A stretch of DNA of 64,000 bases from Lentisphaerae bacterium ADurb.Bin082. GTDB lineage: Bacteria; Verrucomicrobiota; Lentisphaeria; Oligosphaerales; Oligosphaeraceae. Positions 51,234 through 60,272 of this stretch are shown here, piece by piece. The stretch covers positions 168,141 to 232,140 of the forward strand of contig MWEG01000023.1 of assembly GCA_002070945.1 (NCBI GenBank), written 5' to 3'. A program made the position numbers and the translations under genes. The notes below the pieces were generated by a model. That model ran no database searches and had not been told where the DNA came from. It saw only the letters and a list, made by a program, of their open reading frames with translations. Each line of letters opens with the position of its first letter. Within the stretch, counting starts at the first letter, position 1.

Positions 51234-53381
51234 TCAGGGCGTCGTCCCTATTTGCAAATCATCAAAATAGACCCGTCCGCGCATCGTATTTGTCACCGTG
51301 TACAAGACCACTAGCCGGCAGGGGAGTTCGCTTGGCGTGATGTTATAGAGCGTCAACTGCTGCCACTCGCCATTTTTGACTTCTGGCGCGGACACGGCGG
51401 TGTTGCTGTCAGCCGCCCGCCACTGCGGGTCGCGGGCGTTGGCCCCCTGCGAGGTCGGCGCCTGCCAGCGCATTTCCAGCTTCACCCCTGTTCCCTCATC
51501 CACCCCTTCCGCCCGGAACCAGACCGAGGCTTTCAGCTTCTGCGGCGTTTCAATCCTGACATTGTGCAGATAGCACATCGGCGTGCCTTGACTGCCGGCA
51601 GTGTCGATATACACGGCGCCGGATGCGCCGCGGCCAGCGGCCTCATCCCAGCCAAAGCTTCCCCGCGAATAATCACGCTGCCAACTCGAAACCTTGACAT
51701 CGCGGGCATTGTAGTCAACGGCCTGCAAGGGCTTGAACTCTGTCGTCTCCAGTTGACGCAGCATCTGGCGCCGGGCTATAGGTGCAGCGACCTTCTCCTT
51801 CCAGTTCAGGAAAGACTGTCGAATGAACTGCGCCCGCTCTGGATGCGTCGACAACGACGCCATCTTGTCCAACAGCTGCTCAAAGCGGCTGATTTCGGCC
51901 GGGTCCAGGGCCTCCAGGTAGTCGGATGATTTGAACGGCAGATACTGTTTTCCGCTTCGGAACCAGTTTGTCTTCGGCACCGCCGTCGTCCAGAAGCGCT
52001 CCAGGCTGGCATAATAGTCTTTCAGCAGGGGCGCGGCCTCGGCGCCGACAGCGCAGACGTACCATTCATCCAGCAGCGCATCAACATCCAGGCCGAGATT
52101 CCAGCACAATTTCATGGTCAGATAGAATTTCGGCCCTTCGTGCCAATCGCCAGCCGGATAATATTCGGCATAGTAGTGCCGGACGCCATGCTCGTGTCCC
52201 CAGCGCAGATAATCAGCCGCATGGTGAAAATAAATCCGCGGCACACTGTAAAAACGGCCGTAGATATAATCATACCAGCCGAGATTTGGGACTTTTTCCT
52301 TCCACCGGATCGTGAGTTCCTTGCCGCCTTTTTCCTTTTCCGGGTCAAGCCACATCATGCGGTCGAAGGTCATGAATGGCACCAGGGCGGGGTCCACCGC
52401 CATGTCCTCGGGCGGCTCCAATATCCCGACGTATGCCAGAAAGCCGAACTTACGCTCGGGAAAATCGCCGCGCAGCCGCTCGGCCAGGCGGTTCGCAAAC
52501 TGGATGAACGACGGCGTGACATGCGCATACCCGGCAAAATTATTCCGGTCGCCATTGACGGCCTGGCACGTCTCACAGGTGCAGAACCCGACGCCGTCGT
52601 TGACGCCGAGGGAATAGGAGTCCCTTGCGGGGTTCTTGGTCCAAAAATCGCGAATACGCTCGGCTGCGGCGTCGGCGCTGCCCGGTGCGGTGAAGCAGGG
52701 CTGCCAGCTGACCTGGTCCTCAGGCTTGGGCACAAACCGCTCGCCGTTCCGCATTGGAAAGTACTCCGGGTGCTCGACACCTAATTCGCCGGGGAAAAGG
52801 CGCCACAGATTGTGGTGGAACTGCACCCGAATCGAGCTTGCGCGCATTTTCCTCATCCAGGCCGGGGTTTTTCTAAAGACGCCAGAATCTTCTCCAAAAG
52901 TGCCGGAAAAGGTGCGCGACAGGAACGAGGGGCTCTGCGCCACCTCTTGGCGGGGAATCACCACCTCGGCCATAGTCGGGATATACTCGCCGATCTCACC
53001 GGGGAACAGCCAGCGGATGCCAAGATAGCGTTCCAGGAATTCGTAGGCAGCGTATTCAAGGCCATTCCCGCTGCCGCCGGTTATGACCATGACATCCTCG
53101 GCCGGGAAAGTGAATGTGAACGCATCGCGGTCCATGTCGCCTTGCACGGCCAGGCGGATTTGCCTGGCGCCGCTGACATCCGCTGACAACAGTTCCGTCC
53201 CGGTACTTTTTGCGACATAATTGGTCAACTGCTGCATCGCCACCTTCGCAGCCTCGCGATGCTCCGCCGCTGCGAACAGCGTCACCTGCGGCTTTCCGTC
53301 CTTCACCACCACAAATTGACCGTACAGCGGCGCAACCACCGCAGCAAGCATCAACGCCATACTCCAGATTCGCTTCGACAT
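51234..53381 (-). CDS. DUF4838 secreted glycosidase-like protein, 2
   Basis: A 715-aa exported protein (signal ends near LYGQ). The N-terminal alpha-glucuronidase-like domain (HREAAKVAMQQLTNYVAKSTG) is followed by the DUF4838 barrel: LEYAAYEFLERYLGIRWLFPG, VEHPEYFPMRNGERFVP, YSLGVNDGVGFCTCETCQ, YAEYYPAGDWHEGPKFY. The last ~150 residues are a carbohydrate-binding jellyroll (VSSWQRDYSRG, RGRVYFDDLQIG). It is a paralogue of the protein at 42170 but has a different C-terminal binding module, so it likely targets another glycan. It is followed by none of the CRTAC1-type partners. Confidence 0.78.
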   Translation of the reverse strand: MSKRIWSMALMLAAVVAPLYGQFVVVKDGKPQVTLFAAAEHREAAKVAMQQLTNYVAKSTGTELLSADVSGARQIRLAVQGDMDRDAFTFTFPAEDVMVITGGSGNGLEYAAYEFLERYLGIRWLFPGEIGEYIPTMAEVVIPRQEVAQSPSFLSRTFSGTFGEDSGVFRKTPAWMRKMRASSIRVQFHHNLWRLFPGELGVEHPEYFPMRNGERFVPKPEDQVSWQPCFTAPGSADAAAERIRDFWTKNPARDSYSLGVNDGVGFCTCETCQAVNGDRNNFAGYAHVTPSFIQFANRLAERLRGDFPERKFGFLAYVGILEPPEDMAVDPALVPFMTFDRMMWLDPEKEKGGKELTIRWKEKVPNLGWYDYIYGRFYSVPRIYFHHAADYLRWGHEHGVRHYYAEYYPAGDWHEGPKFYLTMKLCWNLGLDVDALLDEWYVCAVGAEAAPLLKDYYASLERFWTTAVPKTNWFRSGKQYLPFKSSDYLEALDPAEISRFEQLLDKMASLSTHPERAQFIRQSFLNWKEKVAAPIARRQMLRQLETTEFKPLQAVDYNARDVKVSSWQRDYSRGSFGWDEAAGRGASGAVYIDTAGSQGTPMCYLHNVRIETPQKLKASVWFRAEGVDEGTGVKLEMRWQAPTSQGANARDPQWRAADSNTAVSAPEVKNGEWQQLTLYNITPSELPCRLVVLYTVTNTMRGRVYFDDLQIGTTP

Positions 53382-53398
53382 CGCTTGCCTCTCCTTAT

Positions 53399-53476
53399 AA
53401 ATTATGAATTATGAATTATGAATTATGAATGACAAATACGCCTCAATATCCAACATTCAGCATTCAGCATTCAGTT
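53399..53476 (-). repeat. Composite heptamer cassette, copy 3
   Basis: On the minus strand: TGAATGC units with some drift (TGGATAT), GAGGCGTATTT, GTCATT, then three to four CATAATT units. It directly follows the stop of the gene at 53486-55246. Confidence 0.82.
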
Positions 53477-53485
53477 CCTCGCCCC

Positions 53486-55246
53486 TTAATACGCCAGCGG
53501 CTCGGTTTGCAGATAGCCGTCCACCTGCGGTAGTTCGACTATCACCCGCCGGCAGCCGTCCCCCTCGTTCAGCCAAATCGTCAGCGGCGAGGGGCCGTCA
53601 TTTTTGCCGGAAAGCTCGCACACCACCCGGTTGTCAGCATCGACTGCGGCTGACACCAGCGTCGTGCGGAACAGGCGTTGGCAGATGACGCTCACCTCTT
53701 CGCGGCTGGCTGGGATGACATCCCAGTTCCGGCTGGTCGTCTCCACGATGGCGCTGACGATTGCGTCCCAGTCCTCTAAGCTGATCGCGTCAATACGCTC
53801 CTCGTGGGTCATGATCAATCCCCATGCCATCATGTCCAGCGACGTCTGCGCGTTGAAGCAGCCTCGCGCAATGGCCGCCTCGCGCTTAACCGTAGGCGAC
53901 TCTCCTATAAACGGCACATAACCATTCAAAATGTCGATATGTGTCGGCGCGAATTGATATGGCGGATACACCACCGACGCGAAAAACAGCTCGGGATGGC
54001 CGGGCGCATTATCGATTACCGTGCCGCTGCGGCCATTAATCCCTCTCAATCCGTACGGCCGCGGCCGCCACAACGGCTGATTGGCATACAACTGCCCGGG
54101 AATATTGTTGTTGCTGAGCAGACTGGCGCCCCGCTCCAGAAAATACGGTATGGACGTATACGACACTTCGCCGTAATGGGCGTTGATAATCCGGCTGTGA
54201 CGAATTCCTGCAGCGGCAAAAGCCTCGTCCATGCGCTGGACATTGCGTCGCAACTCCGCTGGCGGCAGATTCAATCCAGTGTCATGATCCAGCCCCAGGC
54301 CTTCAAACAAAGTCACCTTGCCGCCGTTGGACAAGTCTGGCTTGTCCGCCAAAACAGCGTAGGGACGGTAGTTCGAGCGCGCCTTGTAGAAGTCGTCACG
54401 AAATGCGTGCATGGAAAAATCAGCGCCTTTTCTCTGGAACAGCCTGGTCGCGCCAGCCCAGTCCGAGGGTCCCATCTCGTCGATGAACAGCCCCAGGTTC
54501 GGCGAAATGCCGTGTCGATTAAAGGCTTCGACATAGCCGAATGCGCTGTAGGCGCCGTTGCAATCGTCAATCCGCGCGGTCAGATACGGCGGCATTGAGC
54601 GAGTCGGCAGCGGCTTGGCCGCCGCCCAGACGATGGCGCGCCAAAGCATGCCGTCATAGCCGCGGCCATGCCCAAATACATCTTCGCGATAGACTTGGAT
54701 GCCGCAGCCGAAAAACACCTGCCTGCCGCCGCCCGCCGTGCGCACCGCAATCGCCGCCTGGCCATTGGCCGCCGCTATCGCCTGCCAGTCAGCGTCGGTT
54801 GTGTACGCGCAAACAACAGGCTGTCGGAGAAGCCAGGCGCTGCCCGGGGCATGACCAACGCTGAGATAATGGCCAGGAGCGGAGACTTGCAAATCCTGGC
54901 AACGCCAGCGCCTGGCTATCTTCGGCGCCAGCGTTTGCAACTCCGCAGGCCACTCTTCCACCCGCCGGTCCAGCGACAGAAAGCCAGCGCCGGCCTGCAC
55001 ACCAGCGACAATCTGCCTGGCCCGCGCCGGCGACACGGCTCTCCCCGCCCCGTCATGCCCGAGGACATACAAGGCACGGTTAGCAAAATGCGCTGGAGCG
55101 GAAGGGAAGCTGTCAGCGGCTTCCCAAACCTCAAACGCCAGCCCTAAGTGACGCAACATCGTAAACAACTCTAATTCAGCATCGCGCTTTTCGCTTGCGA
55201 TGCGGCTGTCAATCATGATGAGTACACTGCGATTGCCGGCATGCAT
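53486..55246 (-). CDS. Conserved protein with amidotransferase-like and possible NodB-like deacetylase domains
   Basis: A 586-aa cytoplasmic protein (no signal peptide); GGAGGTAGG precedes the ATG. Residues 1-200 look like a Rossmann/amidotransferase-type domain (ALYVLGHDGAGRAVSP, AIAVRTAGGGRQVFFGCGIQ). Residues ~215-470 contain ARIDDCNGAYS, FSMHAFRDDFY and RIINAHYGE, with Asp-Asp and His residues placed as in polysaccharide-deacetylase-like barrels. The C-terminal ~80 residues form a beta domain. I do not recognise a named family; a role on sugars is inferred from the neighbouring DUF4838 gene, 105 bp downstream. Confidence 0.45.
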   Translation of the reverse strand: MHAGNRSVLIMIDSRIASEKRDAELELFTMLRHLGLAFEVWEAADSFPSAPAHFANRALYVLGHDGAGRAVSPARARQIVAGVQAGAGFLSLDRRVEEWPAELQTLAPKIARRWRCQDLQVSAPGHYLSVGHAPGSAWLLRQPVVCAYTTDADWQAIAAANGQAAIAVRTAGGGRQVFFGCGIQVYREDVFGHGRGYDGMLWRAIVWAAAKPLPTRSMPPYLTARIDDCNGAYSAFGYVEAFNRHGISPNLGLFIDEMGPSDWAGATRLFQRKGADFSMHAFRDDFYKARSNYRPYAVLADKPDLSNGGKVTLFEGLGLDHDTGLNLPPAELRRNVQRMDEAFAAAGIRHSRIINAHYGEVSYTSIPYFLERGASLLSNNNIPGQLYANQPLWRPRPYGLRGINGRSGTVIDNAPGHPELFFASVVYPPYQFAPTHIDILNGYVPFIGESPTVKREAAIARGCFNAQTSLDMMAWGLIMTHEERIDAISLEDWDAIVSAIVETTSRNWDVIPASREEVSVICQRLFRTTLVSAAVDADNRVVCELSGKNDGPSPLTIWLNEGDGCRRVIVELPQVDGYLQTEPLAY

Positions 55247-55405
55247 AGTGCCTACCTCCGTAATGCTGAAAGAGTATTTCCACTGCGGCAGCGCCCAGGC
55301 CGCCGTTCACAAAAAACAAACCGGCATCCGCATCGGTGACATGCCGCTGCGAATGCCGGTACCGAGCGGCTCAATTCAGACGCCCGTCAACGTCGACGAA
55401 AGCAC

Positions 55406-55804
55406 TTACCGGACTGCATTGCCGGAGACGTTGGTCGACCTCATATAGAACAAGAACGGGAACGGGAACGGAATCATCAGCGAGCTGCGGTCCGAGCTGA
55501 TAGCCGTCACCTTGCTGGCGTTCAATTCCTTGGCCTTTTGGGTCATGACGCTGACCGTCTTCGGCACAGTCACCGAATCCTCGCTGAAAAAGGCGATCCT
55601 GCCAGGATTTTCCGCCGAACCGGTGATCAGCGGGATGCTGAGAAAATAAAAACCCCAGTTCTGCGCGTTGATGTGCGCAATCGGCTCCTCGGCCGAAGTC
55701 AACTTCATGCCGCTAAGGTCAGCCAGCTCAGTGACCTGGGTACTGGCGCAACCGGAGACAATGACGACAACGGCGGCAAACACGACTGACAACAGTTTCT
55801 TCAT
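55406..55804 (-). CDS. Small lipoprotein of unknown function
   Basis: A 132-aa protein starting at the ATG with AAGGAGG seven bases upstream. The signal ends IVSGC (Cys19). The mature part contains HINAQNWGFYFLSIPLITG and TQKAKELNASKVTAISSDRS and ends with IPFPFPFLFYMRSTNVSGNAVR, rich in aromatic residues. The repeated Pro-Phe near the end suggests membrane contact. I recognise no family. Confidence 0.55.
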   Translation of the reverse strand: MKKLLSVVFAAVVVIVSGCASTQVTELADLSGMKLTSAEEPIAHINAQNWGFYFLSIPLITGSAENPGRIAFFSEDSVTVPKTVSVMTQKAKELNASKVTAISSDRSSLMIPFPFPFLFYMRSTNVSGNAVR

Positions 55805-56098
55805 TAGTTCCTCCTTGATTTGTTTGTGAACACATAACAACTACGAACGCGGCAAACAGCCTCCTGCCGCCGCGTGTTGGGAAATTACCGTAATACCAAG
55901 ATGCTTTTTTACAATCACCTAACAATAAATTTATCGCGTCACGTCAACGGTGAATTGCCGTCCAGCCTCTTGGCAGCCGCCCTTTCTTCATATATATTCC
56001 AAAAAACGCACCGATTGTCACCCTGCCTGACGACCCGACGAAGCTCGGCGGAGCGCCAGGCGCAACCAGCCATTCCCCCGTAGGAGACACAACCCATC

Positions 56099-56869
56099 AT
56101 GGACGCCTTGCAACGACTCAAAGCCAAATTCAAAAATTGCGAAAAAATGTACGCCGGCATGGTCAACGAAAACACCACTGCGGAATCGGCAGCCTCGGCG
56201 GCGCGCTATTTCGACTTCATGTTCATCGACTTCGAACATGGCAACCTCTGCCCAGAACTAGGTCGGCCAATCTTGAAATTCTGTCGCGACGCCGACCTGC
56301 CCACCATCGCAAGAGCCCAAGACTGCGAATACCACTGCATCTCAAAATGCCTCGACATGGGCGCTGACGGTGTCATGATCCCGCGCACTGAAACTATGAG
56401 CCAGGTAAAGCTCGCCATCGATTCCATGCGCTTCCATCCACGTGGACGCAAAGGCATCGGCGGTGCCGGGCTGTTCCGCAAAGGCGAGAAATTCGAGGAA
56501 ATCAACGACAACCGCCTGTTGATTCTGCAAATCGAATCGCCGCTCGGCGTAGCGACTCTGGACGCGATGCTGACTATCTATGGCCACGAAGTCGCCGGCG
56601 TAGTGATTGGCCCATGCGACTTGGCCTGTATGTGTGGCCACGGCATTGACACCGAATGCGAACCGGTCAAGCAACATGCGCAGACCGTCATCAAAATCTG
56701 CCAACGCCACGGCAAACCGTCTGGCATTTACTGCAGCATGGGTAACATCAACTACTACCACAAGTCCGGCATGTCCATCCTCTGGATGCTAGGCGACGGA
56801 CCTTTCCATACCGGCGGCGACGAAGCCATGGCAGCCCAACGAGAACGGCTGGACAAAGCGACCGCGTGA
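56099..56869 (+). CDS. HpcH/HpaI-family aldolase
   Basis: A 256-aa class II metal-dependent aldolase barrel: MVNENTTAESAASAARYFDFMFIDFEHG, ARAQDCEYHCISKCLDMGADGVMIPRTE, LQIESPLGVATLDAML and GVVIGPCDLACMCG. Relatives cleave 2-keto-3-deoxy sugar acids or 4-hydroxy-2-oxo acids into pyruvate and an aldehyde. The conserved metal Glu and Asp (IES, GPCDL) are present. GTAGGAG lies before the ATG. A sugar-acid substrate would fit the glucuronidase-like neighbours, but this is inference. Confidence 0.85.
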   Translation: MDALQRLKAKFKNCEKMYAGMVNENTTAESAASAARYFDFMFIDFEHGNLCPELGRPILKFCRDADLPTIARAQDCEYHCISKCLDMGADGVMIPRTETMSQVKLAIDSMRFHPRGRKGIGGAGLFRKGEKFEEINDNRLLILQIESPLGVATLDAMLTIYGHEVAGVVIGPCDLACMCGHGIDTECEPVKQHAQTVIKICQRHGKPSGIYCSMGNINYYHKSGMSILWMLGDGPFHTGGDEAMAAQRERLDKATA

Positions 56870-56880
56870 GAGGCGAGGGT

Positions 56881-56950
56881 CTGAATGCTGAATGCTGAAT
56901 GTTGAATGCTGAATGCTGAATGCTGAGGCGCATTTGTCATTCGTCATTCG
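56881..56950 (+). repeat. Composite heptamer cassette, copy 4
   Basis: Six TGAATGC/TGAATGT units, GAGGCGCATTT, then GTCATTC units, starting 12 bp after the aldolase stop on the same strand. Confidence 0.85.
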
Positions 56951-56963
56951 CGAGCGGCGAGCG

Positions 56964-57078
56964 GCGAGAAACTGTTGTTTTATCCGCAGATGACGCTGAT
57001 GACGCAGATTTTTTAGGGTGTGTTATACAGGAAAAGCAACCGCGCAGTGCGCAGAAACGCTAAAAGCGCGAAACAGGC
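56964..57078 (+). repeat. Dispersed CCGCAGAT element, copy D
   Basis: GAGAAACTGTTGTTTTATCC, GCAGATGACGCTGATGACGCAGA-type core, T-run, TGTTATACAGGAAAAGCAAC and GAAACGCTAAAAGCGCGAAA. It is closest to copy A, over 100 bp. Confidence 0.78.
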
Positions 57079-57118
57079 GGCACTCACCGTCCATTATGCC
57101 TGCTGTTGGGATGGCCGC

Positions 57119-57140
57119 TATCAATCAATGACCGATTACA
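57119..57140 (+). promoter_or_regulatory. Shared 22-bp site upstream of glycan operon
   Basis: TATCAATCAATGACCGATTA followed by CA, identical in 20 of 22 positions to the site at 61509-61530 beyond the operon's end. It may be an operator or an insertion boundary. Confidence 0.35.
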
Positions 57141-57277
57141 CTAAACCGCCTTGCCACAGCTCGCCGCAAGTGGCTTTTTGCTGCATTTGGATTACTTTAA
57201 TGCAGGATTTTGACGTCGGCTCAATGCCTTAATTAGACGCTGCTTCATCATCGTTGACGTGAGGGAGTCATGGCATC

Positions 57278-58300
57278 ATGAAAATACTTGTTACCGGGTC
57301 TGCCGGATTCATTTGCGGGTATCTTGTCGAGGAGCTGCTGAAGCACGGGCACGAGGTGTACGGGATTGATAATTTCTCGAAGTACGGCCCTGTGGAGAAA
57401 AGTTACGACCGCCACCCGAACTACCACTTTATCCGAGGTGACGTGAAGGACACCTCGCTGATGCAGGACTTGTGCCTGGAATGCGAGCAGATGGTATGCA
57501 GCGCAGCGATGATCGGGGGCATATCCTATTTTCACGAGTTCGCTTACGATCTCCTGGCGGAAAACGAACGCATTATGGCATCGTCCTTTGATGCGGCCAT
57601 CCATGCCTTGAAGCAGGGAAAGCTCCGCAAAATCAATGTCATCAGCTCAAGCATGGTGTATGAATCCACAGACAAGTATCCCAGCCAGGAAGGCGACGAG
57701 CGGAAGATACCGCCGCCGCTGAGTACATACGGCTTTCAGAAGCTGGCATGCGAGTATTATGCGCAAGGTGCGTGGGAACAATATGGCCTGCCCTACACCA
57801 TCATCCGACCGTTCAACTGCGTTGGCACCGGCGAGAAGAGAGCCCTGTGCGACCGCGAAATTCAGTCGGGCAATGTGAAATTGGCGATGAGTCACGTGGT
57901 GCCCGACCTGGTTCAGAAAGTGCTCAAAGGACAAAATCCACTTCATATCCTCGGCGCCGGCAACCAGGTCCGCCATTATACCTACGGTGGCGACCTGGCC
58001 AAAGGCATAAGGCTGTGCATCGAATCGCCAAACGCAGTCAACGAGGACTTCAACCTGTCCACCCCTGTATCCACCACAGTCCTGGAGCTGGCAAGGCTGA
58101 TCTGGCGCAAAATCCGCGGCACAGACGAAGATTTCCAGATAGTTTCAGACGAGCCGTACCGCTACGATGTCCAAAAGCGCATCCCTTCAGTCGAAAAAGC
58201 ACAACGCCTCCTGGGGTTCAGTGCGGACACGTCAGTGGAGTCGATATTGGACGAGGTCATCCCGTGGATTCGCACCCAAATTGAAAACGGGGGCATCTGA
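57278..58300 (+). CDS. NAD-dependent epimerase/dehydratase (nucleotide-sugar, extended SDR)
   Basis: A 340-aa extended SDR. The cofactor loop is GSAGFICG (7-14), where the third Gly of the usual GxxGxxG reads Cys13. The catalytic set is Ser124 (SSSMVYES), Tyr150 and Lys154 (STYGFQKLACEYY). The end has VYTYG-like RHYTYGGDLAKGI and SVEKAQRLLGFSAD. It likely epimerises or dehydrates a nucleotide sugar for a surface glycan. Overlap with the GT2 gene (last base) shows coupling. It is the first gene of a four-gene operon with the UDP-sugar dehydrogenase. Confidence 0.85.
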   Translation: MKILVTGSAGFICGYLVEELLKHGHEVYGIDNFSKYGPVEKSYDRHPNYHFIRGDVKDTSLMQDLCLECEQMVCSAAMIGGISYFHEFAYDLLAENERIMASSFDAAIHALKQGKLRKINVISSSMVYESTDKYPSQEGDERKIPPPLSTYGFQKLACEYYAQGAWEQYGLPYTIIRPFNCVGTGEKRALCDREIQSGNVKLAMSHVVPDLVQKVLKGQNPLHILGAGNQVRHYTYGGDLAKGIRLCIESPNAVNEDFNLSTPVSTTVLELARLIWRKIRGTDEDFQIVSDEPYRYDVQKRIPSVEKAQRLLGFSADTSVESILDEVIPWIRTQIENGGI

Positions 58301-59040
58301 TGCAGCTTCTCAGCGTGGTCATCCCAGTCTATAACGAAGGAGAGCATATTGCAGCCACACTGGAATCGCTGGTACCCAACATTCCTGCGGATTCTCAAGT
58401 GATGGTCGTTTATGATTTCGACGGTGACAACACGATTCCCGTAGTCCAGCGCATCCGCGACGCCCTGCCATGCAAAGTCACGCTGCTCAAAAATGATTTG
58501 GGACGCGGCGTCCTCAATGCGTTGAAAGCAGGTTTTGCAGCCGCGACGGGACGGTTTGTCTTCGTGATGATGGCTGACCTGTCAGACCCGCCGGAAATCA
58601 TCCCGGTCATGCTCGACAAGGCTGAAAAGGAAAACCTGGATGTGGTGTGCGCGTCACGTTTCATGCCAGGAGGAACCCATGAAGGCGGACCTTGGCTCAA
58701 GAATCTCCTCTCCAAGACGGCAGGGCTTTCTCTCTGGTATCTGACGTCGATGCCAACCCATGACGCCACGAATAATTTCAAACTCTACAGCCGAAAATTC
58801 CTCGACAGCGTCACCATCGAAAGCCAGGGAGGATTCGAAATTGCGCTGGAATTGACGGTCAAAGCCTGGCAGAATGGCTGGAATGTGGGTGAGGTGCCGT
58901 CGTCATGGAAAGAACGCAGCAGCGGAAAATCAAATTTCAGACTGTGGAAATGGCTGCCGTACTATCTCAAGTGGTATTTCAAAGCGCTGTTCGGTCGCCG
59001 CCGACCCCAAAAATGCTCCGCTGAGAAAATAGGGATGTAG
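58300..59040 (+). CDS. GT2 glycosyltransferase (polyprenyl-phosphate sugar transferase-like)
   Basis: A 246-aa enzyme with VVIPVYNEGEHIAATLESL, YDFDGDN in place of DDGSxD, NDLGRGVLNALKAGF, MMADLSDPP and ASRFMPGG. Its length and layout resemble dolichol-phosphate mannose synthase. It lacks the membrane tail of the larger class. It probably moves a sugar to a polyprenyl phosphate or to a growing glycan at the inner membrane, using the sugar made by the adjacent epimerase and dehydrogenase. Confidence 0.85.
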   Translation: MQLLSVVIPVYNEGEHIAATLESLVPNIPADSQVMVVYDFDGDNTIPVVQRIRDALPCKVTLLKNDLGRGVLNALKAGFAAATGRFVFVMMADLSDPPEIIPVMLDKAEKENLDVVCASRFMPGGTHEGGPWLKNLLSKTAGLSLWYLTSMPTHDATNNFKLYSRKFLDSVTIESQGGFEIALELTVKAWQNGWNVGEVPSSWKERSSGKSNFRLWKWLPYYLKWYFKALFGRRRPQKCSAEKIGM

Positions 59041-59042
59041 CC

Positions 59043-60260
59043 ATGAAGAACCTAGCGGGAAAAGAAACAGAGTTCCTGGAGCGCCATGGGCTATGGTTCG
59101 TCCTGGTCTGCGTGTGGGTGCGCTTGGGCGCACTGTACATGCATAATCCGTTCTTCGGAGAATACGATTCGAATTTTCCCTATTGCCTGCTGTCCTATCG
59201 GCTGTATTTCTGTCCGCGTGCGGTTGTAGGAACGGTCTATGACGCCCTTTCTACGCTATTCGGCGTAAGCTGGAAAGGATTCTGCATCCTAAGGTTCGCT
59301 TTTGTCTTTACGGCCTATACGGCGGTCGCCGCAGGCGTCTGGCGCATGCTCCGGCGGCTGGAAAGCCGTGAGACAGCCCTGCTCCTCGGTTTTCTGGCAT
59401 TCACGCTACCCAGCACATTCCATCCTGCCAACATCATCACCATGTTTGATGTCTTCATCGTGACTGCCATGGCAGCCAGCATTGGGCTTATCCGCCGGGA
59501 CAGCGCGGCCTGGTTTATGCCAGTGCCTGCCCTGGTGGCGCTCGCAGTCCTGACTCACGAAAATTTCATCTTCATGTACCTGCCATTCCTGCTGGGAGTT
59601 CTGCTTTGGTGCGGGGCATTGGGGAATATGCGAGGACGCGCCAAGTTAGCTGCGGTATTCGGGGCGGCAGCCATCGCATTCTGCGCGATGGCTTACTACC
59701 GCAGCCGCCTCCATACGGAACCAGGACTCCTGGATGGCTTGAATGCCGAACTCATCAGACGTGCGCAGGCGCATGGCTATGAAGCGGAAAACTGCCTGGT
59801 AACGCTGGAGCTGACCTACTGGGAGCACATCAAGTCGGTCTGGAGCCATTTCTTCCTGGAGCAATTCGGCCCGTACCAGATTGCCGTCAACGTGATCTCG
59901 GCGGTGCTGCTTATTCCTGCGGGAATAGTTCTGCACCGCCTCTGGAGACACGCCTGGAAAACTGTCCCGTGCGAGCTGCGTCCACGCCTGCTGTGCCTGC
60001 TGGTGTCCTGCTTTGGGGCAGCAGGGCTGTTCATCGTCGCCCATGACTACATCCGATGGTGCAGCGCCATCCTCATCTGCCATACTGCCGCGCTCCTCAT
60101 GGTCTATGCCGACTGCGGACTTACGCTCGCCCTGACGCCAGCTAAGAAGCTCTGCTGGCTCTACATCGGGCTGTTCTATCTATGCCTTGAGCCGCCTTCA
60201 GGAATCTGCTTTAGTATTGCAGACCTCCTGGCCTATCCTATCTTCAAACTCTGCCTGTAA
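59043..60260 (+). CDS. Polytopic membrane protein, possible glycan polymerase/GT-C-like
   Basis: A 405-aa protein with about ten hydrophobic helices (for example WFVLVCVWVRLGALYM, FAFVFTAYTAVAAGVW, LLLGFLAFTLPSTF, FLLGVLLWCGALG, LLCLLVSCFGAAGLFIVAH). An early NPFFGEYDSNFPY loop has the acidic residues found in GT-C-type transferases, but no family name is certain. Its place between a GT2 and a UDP-sugar dehydrogenase suggests glycan transfer, flipping or polymerisation in the inner membrane. Confidence 0.6.
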   Translation: MKNLAGKETEFLERHGLWFVLVCVWVRLGALYMHNPFFGEYDSNFPYCLLSYRLYFCPRAVVGTVYDALSTLFGVSWKGFCILRFAFVFTAYTAVAAGVWRMLRRLESRETALLLGFLAFTLPSTFHPANIITMFDVFIVTAMAASIGLIRRDSAAWFMPVPALVALAVLTHENFIFMYLPFLLGVLLWCGALGNMRGRAKLAAVFGAAAIAFCAMAYYRSRLHTEPGLLDGLNAELIRRAQAHGYEAENCLVTLELTYWEHIKSVWSHFFLEQFGPYQIAVNVISAVLLIPAGIVLHRLWRHAWKTVPCELRPRLLCLLVSCFGAAGLFIVAHDYIRWCSAILICHTAALLMVYADCGLTLALTPAKKLCWLYIGLFYLCLEPPSGICFSIADLLAYPIFKLCL

Positions 60261-60272
60261 AAAAGTCACGCC

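Larger units (their letters stand above)
56870..57277. other. Intergenic region with repeat cassette, dispersed element and shared site
   Basis: This 408-bp gap holds heptamer cassette copy 4, a triple GCGAGCG stretch, dispersed element copy D, and the TATCAATC...GACCGATTACA site. The promoter of the glycan operon should lie near 57140-57240; I see no strong -35/-10 pair. Confidence 0.65.
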
